From assembly GCA_036821825.1 (NCBI GenBank), contig DAISIV010000012.1, forward strand, positions 1 through 64,000: a DNA stretch of 64,000 nucleotides, written 5' to 3'. The translations under genes and the position numbers were made by a program. Positions within the stretch are counted from its first letter, which is position 1. The number at the start of each line of letters is the position of its first letter. The notes beneath the pieces are model-generated. The model made no database searches. It was not told the origin of the DNA and was given only the letters and a program-made list of their open reading frames with translations. The stretch comes from CAITZA01 sp937915285. Lineage in GTDB: Bacteria; Desulfobacterota; Desulfomonilia; Desulfomonilales; Desulfomonilaceae. Below are positions 33,780-42,984 of the stretch, piece after piece.

Positions 33780-36700
33780 CTATGACGCTTCTCCCAAGAG
33801 GGCGTCGATTTCCGAGAACACCTGGTCATCACGGAAATGTGAAAGGTCAATGGCGTTACCCGGACAAACCGAAGCGCATATTCCACATCCCTGACACAGA
33901 GCCGGGACGATTTCGGCCTTGTGGTCCTCGTTAATGAAAGGCGCTCCGTATGGGCAAAGCCTGACACAAGTCAGACAGACTGCGCACTTGTTGGGATCCA
34001 CCTTTGAAATAACCCCAGGGAATGTCATCTTTTCCTGACTCAACAGTATCGACGCACGCTGTGCGGCGGCTGTCGCCTGGGCTATCGATTCATCAATCGG
34101 TTTTGGATAATGTGAAAGTCCAGCTAGAAACACACCCTCAGTCGTGAAATCGACTGGCCGCAGTTTCATGTGGGCCTCGACAAAGTATCCGTATGAATTT
34201 ACCGTGACCTTGAATTGGCGACCAATCTTGTAGTTTGTTTCCGCCGGCTGTATTGCAGCGGCGAGGGTCAACAGGTCGGCCGGAATGGTAATTTCCTGAT
34301 CCAGGGCCATGTCCCTGACCTTGACCATCACCCGGTCTCCCGAGGCCTCTACAATAGGCTTGGCGTCGGTATCAAACCTGATGAATATGGTTCCGGCCCT
34401 CCTGGATTCGGCATAATACTTCTCCAGTAATCCGTAAGTCCTCAAGTCCCTGTAAAGAACATAGACCTTGGCGTCAGGGCTCAGTTCCTTCAGTCTCTCC
34501 GCCAGCCTGACCGAACCGGCGCAGCATATCTTCGAACAGTATGGGCGCTCCTCACATCGGGAGCCTACACACTGTATGAACACAGCATTTTTTATCTTCT
34601 TCAGACTGGGGTCTCCAGCCAGAATGCGCTCTTCGAGTGAATGCTGTGTCTCAACCGCCTTATGCTCACCATACAGATATTCAGTCGGTTTTGATTCAAG
34701 AGCGCCGGTCGCGATAATGGCCGCTCCAAATTCTATTTCAGTTGGCTCTGATCCATTGGTAAGTTTTGCAATCTTTCCTTTGAAATGACCAACATGCCCG
34801 GACATATCGCCGAACTCTGAATTCTTGAATATTTCAATTTTGGGGTGTTTTTCAACCCTTGATGTCAATTCCTCTACGAAAGGTTTGACCATCTCACCAT
34901 GGATGGTTTTTTCTATGGATTTAGCGTTTCCACCGAGCCCGTCGCCTTGTTCCACAAGAAAAACCTTGAACCCCTGATCAGCCAGGTTCGCCGCCGATGT
35001 CATTCCTGCAACGCCACCGCCAATGACCAGAGCGTTCGGAACAACCTCCATCTTTGATTTCTGCAGCGGTCTCAAGAGCCTGGCTCTGGCGATAGCCATT
35101 CTGGACAGGTCCATGGCCTTTATGGTCGCGTCCGGCTTGTGAGTGGCGTGAACCCATGAGCACTGGTCACGAATGTTCGTCATGGTGAAGAGGTAAGGAT
35201 TGAGTCCGGCCTTCTCCATTGTGAGCTGGAACATCGGTTCATGAGTCCTCGGGCTGCAGGATGAAACCACAACCCTGTTGAGATTGTGTTCCTTGATTAT
35301 GTCAAGGAATTGCTCCTGGCAGTCCTGAGAGCATGTGAAAAGCTTCTCATCCGCGTAAACCACGTTTGGGAGCGTTTTAACGTGCTCGACGACCTTGGGG
35401 ACGTCTACCACGTTGGCGATGTTGATTCCGCACCTACAGATGAATACCCCGATCCTGGGTTCTTCTCCTGACACATCACGTTGTGGTGGAAATTCCTGCT
35501 TGGTGGCGAGGGTGTTCCTGGCAGGGTAGAGCAGTCTTGATGATGCTCCAGCCGCTGCTGATGCTTCCATGACAGTTTGAGGTATGTCCTTGGGGCCCTG
35601 AAACATTCCGGCCACGAAAATTCCGTCACGATTTGTCTGAACCGGTTCGAAAGACGAAGTCGAACAGAAGGCCGAATCATCAAGCTCGATTCCAAGCTGT
35701 TTGGCCAACTCGATAGATTCTTCCGATGTCTTCAGACCAACCGCCAGGACAACCATATCGAAGGTTTCGGTTATCAGGTTCTGGGTCTCATCCAGGTATG
35801 TAATGTGCAAATTGTTTGTCAGAGGATCTTCAATGACTCTGGATACCATTGACCTGACAAAGCGAACCGTTCCCGAATTCTTGGCCCTCTCATAGTAAGC
35901 GTCAAAATCTTTTCCATAAGCGCGTATGTCCATATAGAAGATCGTGGGCTCAATATTCGGGTCGTGTTCCTTGGCGATTACCGCTTCCTTTATTGAGGCC
36001 ATGCAGCAAATCGAACTACAGTGAGGCATGCCTTTCTGCGGGTCGCGAGATCCAACACACTGTATCCAGGCCACTTTCTTCGGGTGATGGCCGTCTGAAG
36101 GTCTCTTGACCTCTCCGGCGTTCGGACCGGAAGCGCTCAGTATGCGCTCGAACTCCATGTTCGTGACTACATTCGCGGCTGTTCCATACGAGAATTCGCC
36201 CCTGACCTTGGTAGGATCGAGCATCTCATAACCGGTGGTCAGGATTACCGTTCCAACATCGAATTCGAGTATTTCTTCTTCCATGAAGTGGTCGATGGCC
36301 TGGGCAGGGCATGCCTTGACGCACTCCATACATTCCGAACAGACACCACAATTGAGGCATCGATTTGCCTCCCTCAAAGCCTCTTCCTCAGGGAACGCCA
36401 ATTCAATCTCATCGAATGATTTGCGCTGAGCAACCGATATTTCAGGCGCAACAGCCCGTTTCTCGGCCTTCATCTCTGGAATCGGCGGATATTGTGGATT
36501 CTCGGGAAATGTCACCGGCCTGTATGCCGTCATGTCCCATCCATTGATGTGGCGGTGCATGGATTCGGCGGCTTCCTTGCCCGCGGCAACGGCCTTGACA
36601 ACCATCGAAGGACCTGTCACCACATCTCCACCGGCAAACACTCCCTTGAGTGTAGTTTCAAGCGTCACGGGATCAACTTGCAGCCGTCGATTGGCAATAG

Positions 36701-38219
36701 TAGATATTCCGGAAGGTTCAGCAAACCCCAGGTCCGCTACCTGTCCGATGGCCATGATGACCGTATCGGCCTGTATGCCCATGGAACATTCGTCATCAAA
36801 GCCAGGGTTGAATTTTCCCTCCTCATCAAATACGCATACGCATTTTTTGAAGCATACCCCCTGGATTTGGCCAGCAGACTCTGTAAGTGTGACATCCATG
36901 GGGCCCCAGCAGTTTTCGATCAGAACGCCTTCTTTCTCGGCCTCTTCAATTTCCCACGCATGGGCAGGCATTTCATGGCGATCCTCAAGACAAACCAGGT
37001 GAACTTCCTCGGCGCCTATCCTCTTGAGGACACGAGCTGTATCTATGGCAACGTTTCCACCGCCGATTACAACAGCCTTTTTGATGCCGTCGAATTTCTT
37101 TCCAAGGGCCTGGTCTCTGAGGAAATCTACACCCTGCATTACTCCCTGGGATTCTGTTCCCGGTAGGGACAGCTTGGCCCCCTCTGAGCATCCGATGCCA
37201 AGGTAAATCGCCTTATAGCCTTCTTCCCTAAGACTCTCTATGGTGACGTCCTTGCCCAGGGCTGTATTGGTCTTTACCTCGACCCCCAGGCTCAGGATGT
37301 GATTGATTTCCTTGTCCAGCAATTCGCGTGGCAGTCTATACTCGGGGATACCCACCCTTAGCCAGCCGCCCAGCACCGGGCCAGCCTCAAAGATGGTGAC
37401 CTTGTAACCGTTTAGCGCAGAATAATAAGCAGCCGACAGACCTGAAGGGCCTGACCCGATTATGGCTATTTTGTCTTCCCTTGGCACTATTTCGGGTATG
37501 GTCAAGGTGGAGTAATCAACCTGATCGGCCGCGAATCTTTTCAATCTGCATATGGAGATCGGAGCGTCTTTCTCGCCACGTCTACAGGCTGTCTCACATG
37601 GATGTGGACAGACGCGTCCGAGGACCCCTGGCAGGGGCAGATTCTTGTATATTAATTCGACTGCTTCCTTGTACTTGCCCTTGCTGATTAGGGCTACGTA
37701 GCCCTGAACATTGATGTGGGCCGGGCATGTGGCGACGCATGGCGCCCTGTCTCCCTTGTCTATGACAAAAGTCTGAGGAATAGTCTGAGGAAACAATCTG
37801 TAGGTAGCTGATCTCTTGCTCAATTCCTGATCAAACTGGTTCGGCAGCTTGACTGGGCAAGCCGTGGCGCAATCACCGCAGGCTTTGCAGCGATCTTTCC
37901 TTACATATCGTGCCTTTTGACGAACCTTGACATTGAAATGCCCTACATTACCTTGTATATCCGCAACTTCACTGTAAGACAGTAATTCAATGTTTGGATT
38001 CTGGCCAACAGTGACCAGCTTGGGCGAGAAAATGCAGGTGGAGCAGTCATTAGTGGGGAAGGTCTTGTCTAGCTGGGCCATACGTCCACCGATACCGGTC
38101 TGGCTCTCGACCAGATAGACTTTATAGCCTGATTCCGCCAAGTCTAATGAAGCCTGGACCCCCGCAATTCCGCCTCCGACGACGAGGGCGGCGCCTACTA
38201 CGTCCTTCGGTTGGGCCAT
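33780..38219 (-). CDS. Giant HdrA-like flavoprotein with inserted GltD/NfnB-type oxidoreductase
   Basis: 1479 residues, several domains. (1) An HdrA unit: FAD motif ALVVGGGIAGVQASLDLAES (11-30), NDCSTC (57-62) and ferredoxin motif CKACGDCATACP (111-122). (2) Inserted here, about 158-605, a GltD/NfnB-type module: CVATCPAH, CPHPCETACRRG, flavin motif IIGSGPSG (253-260), NAD(P)H motif VVIGGGNVAIDTA (384-395) and GVFAGGD (526-532). (3) The rest of the HdrA unit: six Cys in CLNCGVCSECMECVKACP (621-638) and WIQCVGSR. (4) A second HdrA unit without the ferredoxin insert: GVFICRCG, SSCSPRTHE, FAD motif (1065-1072), QCVGSRCE, then two C-terminal ferredoxin motifs (1412-1422, 1442-1452). It should pass electrons from NAD(P)H to HdrBC, perhaps with flavin bifurcation. 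A QmoA-QmoB-like origin for the two units is possible. Role inferred. Confidence 0.88.
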   Translation of the reverse strand: MAQPKDVVGAALVVGGGIAGVQASLDLAESGYKVYLVESQTGIGGRMAQLDKTFPTNDCSTCIFSPKLVTVGQNPNIELLSYSEVADIQGNVGHFNVKVRQKARYVRKDRCKACGDCATACPVKLPNQFDQELSKRSATYRLFPQTIPQTFVIDKGDRAPCVATCPAHINVQGYVALISKGKYKEAVELIYKNLPLPGVLGRVCPHPCETACRRGEKDAPISICRLKRFAADQVDYSTLTIPEIVPREDKIAIIGSGPSGLSAAYYSALNGYKVTIFEAGPVLGGWLRVGIPEYRLPRELLDKEINHILSLGVEVKTNTALGKDVTIESLREEGYKAIYLGIGCSEGAKLSLPGTESQGVMQGVDFLRDQALGKKFDGIKKAVVIGGGNVAIDTARVLKRIGAEEVHLVCLEDRHEMPAHAWEIEEAEKEGVLIENCWGPMDVTLTESAGQIQGVCFKKCVCVFDEEGKFNPGFDDECSMGIQADTVIMAIGQVADLGFAEPSGISTIANRRLQVDPVTLETTLKGVFAGGDVVTGPSMVVKAVAAGKEAAESMHRHINGWDMTAYRPVTFPENPQYPPIPEMKAEKRAVAPEISVAQRKSFDEIELAFPEEEALREANRCLNCGVCSECMECVKACPAQAIDHFMEEEILEFDVGTVILTTGYEMLDPTKVRGEFSYGTAANVVTNMEFERILSASGPNAGEVKRPSDGHHPKKVAWIQCVGSRDPQKGMPHCSSICCMASIKEAVIAKEHDPNIEPTIFYMDIRAYGKDFDAYYERAKNSGTVRFVRSMVSRVIEDPLTNNLHITYLDETQNLITETFDMVVLAVGLKTSEESIELAKQLGIELDDSAFCSTSSFEPVQTNRDGIFVAGMFQGPKDIPQTVMEASAAAGASSRLLYPARNTLATKQEFPPQRDVSGEEPRIGVFICRCGINIANVVDVPKVVEHVKTLPNVVYADEKLFTCSQDCQEQFLDIIKEHNLNRVVVSSCSPRTHEPMFQLTMEKAGLNPYLFTMTNIRDQCSWVHATHKPDATIKAMDLSRMAIARARLLRPLQKSKMEVVPNALVIGGGVAGMTSAANLADQGFKVFLVEQGDGLGGNAKSIEKTIHGEMVKPFVEELTSRVEKHPKIEIFKNSEFGDMSGHVGHFKGKIAKLTNGSEPTEIEFGAAIIATGALESKPTEYLYGEHKAVETQHSLEERILAGDPSLKKIKNAVFIQCVGSRCEERPYCSKICCAGSVRLAERLKELSPDAKVYVLYRDLRTYGLLEKYYAESRRAGTIFIRFDTDAKPIVEASGDRVMVKVRDMALDQEITIPADLLTLAAAIQPAETNYKIGRQFKVTVNSYGYFVEAHMKLRPVDFTTEGVFLAGLSHYPKPIDESIAQATAAAQRASILLSQEKMTFPGVISKVDPNKCAVCLTCVRLCPYGAPFINEDHKAEIVPALCQGCGICASVCPGNAIDLSHFRDDQVFSEIDALLGEAS

Positions 38220-38276
38220 TACAATCTCACTTTCCGTATTTAATATTGGTTAAATGTTACACTGAGGATTCTTTCA

Positions 38277-38305
38277 TATTTAGCAACATGATCCTGTACT
38301 GTCAA
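38277..38305 (-). promoter_or_regulatory. Promoter of the hdrACB operon
   Basis: On the minus strand TTGACA (38305-38300), a 17-base spacer and TAAATA (38282-38277). The start point near 38270 would leave a leader of about 50 bases before the hdrA ATG at 38219. Clean consensus minus-35 and spacing. Confidence 0.6.
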
Positions 38306-38322
38306 CATTTCATCATTCCATA

Positions 38323-39726
38323 TCACACATTCGCCGTGACGATTGCATTTCTTATTCGTCTCCTGGTCAAGCCCAGAAAAACATGGTTGACCTCAGGAAG
38401 CGCCACGGGCAGAAGCGTACAGTTATGGAAAAGAGTGTCATCAGATATGGGGAAAGCCGATTTGGATACCGCTTCATCCCACATGAAGGTTCCGGGTATG
38501 GGGGAATACTCTGCAAGTTTGGGATGCGCCCCGGCTTCAAGCACAAAATTAACGTCCTCTTCTATTTGTGCGCAGGTCTGATTCGGTAACCCTACTAAAA
38601 GATAGGCTCCGATTTCTTCCTGGGTGAAGCCTTCATCCCGGAGTAGTCCCACTGCCTTGAGGAAAAGATTCCTGTCCGTTTTTGCGCCTGTAGCGCTGTT
38701 AAAAAGGTCTGATGAACTCTCAAGCCCAATCCGAATTGTCCTGAAACCTGTCTTTGCAAATGAACGGGCAACCTCACGGTTAATTGAACGGGCATGCAAT
38801 CCGTTCGGACAATGCCACCTCAGATCAGGCCGTTCGCATTCAAACGGTTCAAGTATCTTCAATGCGTGTTCAGCGGCATTCACCAGAAACGCATCGTCGT
38901 AGATGGCTATATCCTTGCAACCATAGCGTTCAAGATTCATTTGAAGTTCACCTATTACCTGTCTGACGGGTCTCTGGATGAAAAAGGGGGCCACAATTTT
39001 GGAAGCGCAGTAGTGGCATTTGTACGGGCATCCGCGTGAAGTGAGTAGAGGTATGAAGCTCGTGTTCGACAACAGGTCCAATGCAGGACTGAATAAAATT
39101 TCTTTGCAATCTCCGTCTGGGACGCCTGTTCCGAGTAATTCATGCAGGGCCCTGCCAATCTGTGTCTCTCCCGGACCGGTAATCAATTTGTCGACCTTGA
39201 GAATCTTTCTGGCGCCTACGGGATCGAGGGAAGCGTATATACCTCCCAGGATTAAAGGGACACCCGGAAAGATTTCTCTGGCAAGTTTGATCGTCTCCTC
39301 CAATCCTGTTCTCCAGTAAGTCATCATGCTTGTGACCAGGATGGCGGCCGGACGATCAATCCCCGACAAATCAGCTTTAATGTTTTCAAAAGGAACACCA
39401 TATCTTGCGAATGTTCTGGGCACGTTACCCAAGGCCTGAGGTTTCGGGATTTCTGTTCTATGGAAACGGCCACGTGCGCTAGACCTTCGTGATTTTTCAG
39501 GAAGCCCTGGATGACACGGGTCCAGACAGTCCACAAGTATTGGTTCCCACCCTGAATTTCGCAGACTACTTGCCAGAATCAGCAATCCAAGCGGTTTTGC
39601 CCACAAGTCATAGGCTGAGAAATCATGAACCCACGGGTTGATAAGTAATAATCTTTTTCTGTTCACAATCTCCCTAACCGGTGTTCTAAAGGAATCATGG
39701 GCAGTCAGATGTTGCAAAATATCCAC
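38323..39726 (-). CDS. B12-binding radical SAM protein
   Basis: 467 residues. The N-terminal third (LLLINPWVHDFSAYDLWAKP, LGLLILASSLRNSGWEPILV) looks like the cobalamin-binding Rossmann domain. The radical SAM motif CPYKCHYC follows TSRGCPYKC, binding the 4Fe-4S cluster that splits S-adenosylmethionine. Then come strand motifs DIAIYDDAFLVN, RWHCPNGLHARSI, IRIGLESSSDLF and AYLLVGLPNQT. This architecture is typical of BchE/MiaB-like or hopanoid-type methylases and cyclases; the substrate cannot be predicted. It stands between hdrA and the divergent ybaB. No tail Cys motif for extra clusters was noted. Confidence 0.88.
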   Translation of the reverse strand: MDILQHLTAHDSFRTPVREIVNRKRLLLINPWVHDFSAYDLWAKPLGLLILASSLRNSGWEPILVDCLDPCHPGLPEKSRRSSARGRFHRTEIPKPQALGNVPRTFARYGVPFENIKADLSGIDRPAAILVTSMMTYWRTGLEETIKLAREIFPGVPLILGGIYASLDPVGARKILKVDKLITGPGETQIGRALHELLGTGVPDGDCKEILFSPALDLLSNTSFIPLLTSRGCPYKCHYCASKIVAPFFIQRPVRQVIGELQMNLERYGCKDIAIYDDAFLVNAAEHALKILEPFECERPDLRWHCPNGLHARSINREVARSFAKTGFRTIRIGLESSSDLFNSATGAKTDRNLFLKAVGLLRDEGFTQEEIGAYLLVGLPNQTCAQIEEDVNFVLEAGAHPKLAEYSPIPGTFMWDEAVSKSAFPISDDTLFHNCTLLPVALPEVNHVFLGLTRRRIRNAIVTANV

Positions 39727-39806
39727 ATAAGCAATTATATAATTCGCTAGTCGCTTTAACGAATTCAGAATTCAGGCGCCTTATTGAACCACATGGAGGT
39801 TCCAAA

Positions 39807-40118
39807 TTGTTCAATATGAAAGATCTACTTCAGCAGGCCCAGGGATTTCAATCTAAACTTGCAGCCATGCAGGAAGAGCTTGCTGATAAAACCGTAGTTG
39901 GAAGCGCTGGCGGAGACATGGTAAAAGTCGAGATCACAGGGGCGCTTGAAATACTGTCGGTCAGTATAGAAAAGGAAATCATTGATCCTGAAGAAAAAGA
40001 CATGCTTGAGTCACTGATTGCCGCTGCGGTCAATGACGGACTGACCCGGGCCAAAGAGCTGGCTACACAGGAAATGTCAAAGATTACGGGCGGCCTGAAA
40101 ATTCCAGGGATTTTTTGA
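39807..40118 (+). CDS. ybaB: YbaB/EbfC nucleoid-associated protein
   Basis: 103 residues. MKDLLQQAQGFQSKLAAMQE and the ADKTVVGSAGGDMVKVEITG segment are family signatures; VNDGLTRAKELATQEMSKIT and GGLKIPG close it. A small dimeric DNA-binding protein, usually encoded between dnaX and recR. Here recR follows after 74 bases but dnaX is absent and a divergent radical SAM gene lies upstream. A TTG start nine bases after GGAGG is preferred over the ATG three codons on. Confidence 0.92.
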   Translation: MFNMKDLLQQAQGFQSKLAAMQEELADKTVVGSAGGDMVKVEITGALEILSVSIEKEIIDPEEKDMLESLIAAAVNDGLTRAKELATQEMSKITGGLKIPGIF

Positions 40119-40192
40119 ACACAGCTGCAATGGATCGGCTAAATGAATCTGTATAAAAAGAACCGGTTACGCCGGGACCTATCGAGGAAAAT

Positions 40193-40783
40193 GTGGTCAC
40201 TCCACTCGAATCGCTCATAAAAGCGCTGAAGAAGTTCCCCGGGGTTGGAGAAAAGACTGCAACGCGATACGCATTTCATATATTGAATGCTGATCGCGCC
40301 GAGATAGAGGAACTCGTTCGGGTCATCAATCTTGTCAAGGACAGTCTCAAACTTTGCTCCCGTTGTTTCAACCCTACCGACATGGATCCGTGCGCGATAT
40401 GCAGGGATTCCAGGCGTGATAGTACAAAAATGTGCGTGGTGGAAACTCCGATAGACCTGATTGCCATAGAGAGGTCGGGTCTGTTCAGGGGGACGTATCA
40501 CATCCTTCATGGGACCCTGTCCCCACTCGACGCAGTTGGTCCGCGGGACATAAGGCTGATGGAACTTTTGGAAAGGGCAAAGACGGAAAAACCTTCCGAA
40601 ATAATTCTAGCCTTGAATCCAACAATTGAAGGGGAGGCTACCGCCTCCTACATAGCGGCAAAACTCAAAGGGCTTGGAGTGACAGTATCCAAGATAGCTT
40701 ATGGTGTGCCTATCGGTGGGGTCCTTGAATATGTGGACCCTCTCACGCTTGGTCGCGCCCTGGATAACAGAAAAGAATTCTGA
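40193..40783 (+). CDS. recR: Recombination protein RecR
   Basis: 196 residues, normal length. The N-terminal helix-hairpin-helix reads FPGVGEKTATRYAFHILN; the zinc finger is CSRCFNPTDMDPCAICRD; the TOPRIM domain has VVETPIDLIAIERSG and EIILALNPTIEGEATA. It loads RecA onto gaps together with RecF and RecO. GTG start. The stop overlaps the ATG of the next gene (TGATG), so the APS-kinase fusion is translationally coupled to it, an unexpected pair. Confidence 0.96.
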   Translation: MVTPLESLIKALKKFPGVGEKTATRYAFHILNADRAEIEELVRVINLVKDSLKLCSRCFNPTDMDPCAICRDSRRDSTKMCVVETPIDLIAIERSGLFRGTYHILHGTLSPLDAVGPRDIRLMELLERAKTEKPSEIILALNPTIEGEATASYIAAKLKGLGVTVSKIAYGVPIGGVLEYVDPLTLGRALDNRKEF

Positions 40784-42906
40784 TGAAAAGAAACCCCGGA
40801 AAGACAATTTGGTTTACCGGCCTATCAGGTTCCGGTAAGTCAACACTATCCCAAGAAGTCAAATCAATACTCGAGCGACGTAACATCAACGTCGTGTTGC
40901 TCGATGGCGATATCTTGCGTTCAGGGCTCAATAGAGACCTTGGATTTTCTGCAGAGGACAGGGCCGAGAATATAAGAAGGGCAGGGGAAACCGCCAGAAT
41001 CCTATCCAACGCCGGGCACACCGTCCTTGCAGCGTTCATTACTCCACTTGAAACCTTGAGAAGGGCCGTACGAAACCTGTTTGATCCTGGATCTTACGCA
41101 GAAATTTATCTGGAGTGCTCACTAGGGGTTTGCGAGGACCGTGATCCAAAAGGCTTGTATAAGAAAGCGCGACAAGGTCATATACCCCATTTTACGGGCA
41201 TATCATCGCCGTTTGAAATACCCAGGTTTCCAGACCTAATGGTGAGCACCGACAAAATCTCTCCAGAGCATTCAGTCGACTTGATCATGCATTTTCTTGA
41301 GAAGCGTTTTCCTGAATTCAGGGCGCCTCATACAAGATCGGCAACCACCCTTTCCAGGAAGCGAGTGGCCGTGATAGGACTGGACGGGGTTCCCGCCAGC
41401 CTGTTGTTTGGAAAGTTCAAGGATAGGCTTCCCACATTCCGGATGCTTATGGAAAACGGCTTGTGGGGACCCCTTAAGTCAACCGACCCACCGATAACCA
41501 TTCCAGCGTGGACCTGCATGACGTCAGGCAAGGACCCTGGGGAATTGGGCTTATACGGTTTTAGAAACAGGGCCGCATACGACTATTCACCTTTAACCAC
41601 CGCCGACTCTACAGCTATCAATACAAAAAGGATATGGGACAAAATTGAAGAACGCGGTGGAAAGTCGCTCCTGATAGGAGTTCCGCAAACATATCCTGCC
41701 AGGAAGCATAACGGTATTACAGTTTCCGGCTTTCCTGCATCCCGCACGGGCGAACGATTCACCTATCCACCTGAACTGTCTGCCGAACTGAACAGCCTGG
41801 CCGGTGGCGAATACTTGGAAGACATAACAGAGTTCAGGAATAAACCACTTTCAGAATTGAAGATTCAGCTTCAACAAATGGTCGAACGGCGCTTTAGCCT
41901 TGCACGTCGCTTGCTGGTATCAAAACCATGGGACTTCTTCATGATGGTAGAGATAGCCTCGGATAGGCTCCATCACATGTTCTGGAGGTTTTTCGATCCG
42001 GATCATCCGAAACACCTGCCCGGATCTCCATTCGAGAATGTGATCCCTCAATTCTATGAAGATCTGGACGCAAGGCTCAATTTTCTATTTTCGGTGATGG
42101 ACGATAACACCACGGTTATAATAGTCTCCGACCATGGGGCCATGCCATGCACAGGAGGATTTTGCCTGAACGAGTGGCTTATCAGCAATGGCTATCTCTT
42201 TCTCAAGCAACCAATGAATGTCGTAAAAAGACTTGAATCGGAAATGATAGACTGGGGAAAAACCACGGTTTGGAGTGAAGGTGGATACTATGGACGGATA
42301 TTCCTGAATGTCAAAGGCAGGGAGCCCAATGGTCAGATCGAACAGGCAAATTATGAGGGATTCCGGGATGAGCTGGTCAAAAGACTCTCCAAAATCGAGG
42401 ATGGTCAGGGAAATTGTGCAATAAATCAAGTCCTTAAGCCTGATGAGATTTATTCAGGTCTTTCAAATATTCCCCCTGATCTCATGATCTATTTTGATGG
42501 CCTGAAGAGAAGGGCGGTCAGCACAGTGGGCTCCGGGAGGATTTTTGTCGAGGGAGATGGATATTCTCTTGATGACTGCAACCATGATCCAATGGGTATC
42601 TTCCTCTGTGTCGATCTCGCTGATATGCGATCCGGAAGGAAATCCTCCAAAAAAATAAACGGCCTGTCATACAAAGATGTATCCGCAATGATCCTACGGC
42701 TGTACGAGGGGCGGGATCCATTAGAAACAGGACCAGAATATCAAACCTGCGGAGCTGAATGCTTCGAGCAAGCATTCTCCTCAACGGTATCGCAATGTAT
42801 GCCCGATAATGTTGCAGCGATGTCCGACTCTTTTCAGCAAACCGGATTCTCATCAGAAGAGCAGGAGATAGTTAAAAAAAGACTGGAGGAGTTGGGATAT
42901 ATATAA
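40783..42906 (+). CDS. APS kinase (CysC) fused to alkaline phosphatase-superfamily phosphodiesterase
   Basis: 707 residues. Residues 1-175 are an adenylylsulfate kinase: P-loop GLSGSGKS (13-20), DGD (41-43), AENIRRAGETARILSNAGHT, DPKGLYKKARQG and FTGI, which would make PAPS from APS. Residues 193 to about 600 are a type I phosphodiesterase/nucleotide pyrophosphatase: metal Asp201 in VIGLDGVPAS, Thr244 in IPAWTCMTSG as probable nucleophile, Asp395/His399 in ASDRLHHMFW, SDHG (450-453) and a later NHDPMGIF histidine. The end EEQEIVKKRLEELGY resembles tails of that family. Both active sites look complete. One reading is a PAPS- or APS-linked transfer and hydrolysis enzyme, or a sulfate-activating enzyme acting on exported glycans. 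Coupled to recR. Confidence 0.87.
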   Translation: MKRNPGKTIWFTGLSGSGKSTLSQEVKSILERRNINVVLLDGDILRSGLNRDLGFSAEDRAENIRRAGETARILSNAGHTVLAAFITPLETLRRAVRNLFDPGSYAEIYLECSLGVCEDRDPKGLYKKARQGHIPHFTGISSPFEIPRFPDLMVSTDKISPEHSVDLIMHFLEKRFPEFRAPHTRSATTLSRKRVAVIGLDGVPASLLFGKFKDRLPTFRMLMENGLWGPLKSTDPPITIPAWTCMTSGKDPGELGLYGFRNRAAYDYSPLTTADSTAINTKRIWDKIEERGGKSLLIGVPQTYPARKHNGITVSGFPASRTGERFTYPPELSAELNSLAGGEYLEDITEFRNKPLSELKIQLQQMVERRFSLARRLLVSKPWDFFMMVEIASDRLHHMFWRFFDPDHPKHLPGSPFENVIPQFYEDLDARLNFLFSVMDDNTTVIIVSDHGAMPCTGGFCLNEWLISNGYLFLKQPMNVVKRLESEMIDWGKTTVWSEGGYYGRIFLNVKGREPNGQIEQANYEGFRDELVKRLSKIEDGQGNCAINQVLKPDEIYSGLSNIPPDLMIYFDGLKRRAVSTVGSGRIFVEGDGYSLDDCNHDPMGIFLCVDLADMRSGRKSSKKINGLSYKDVSAMILRLYEGRDPLETGPEYQTCGAECFEQAFSSTVSQCMPDNVAAMSDSFQQTGFSSEEQEIVKKRLEELGYI

Positions 42907-42984
42907 CTATCTATAGCTATTTTTCCATATCATATTTAAATTTAAGAACTTTTCATTTTAAGCCGCGGGCTTCAAAGAAAAGGT

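Noticed and set aside
34215..37200. Many open frames on the strand opposite hdrA
   Set aside because: They are antisense shadows of a long coding region whose domains are all recognised on the minus strand.
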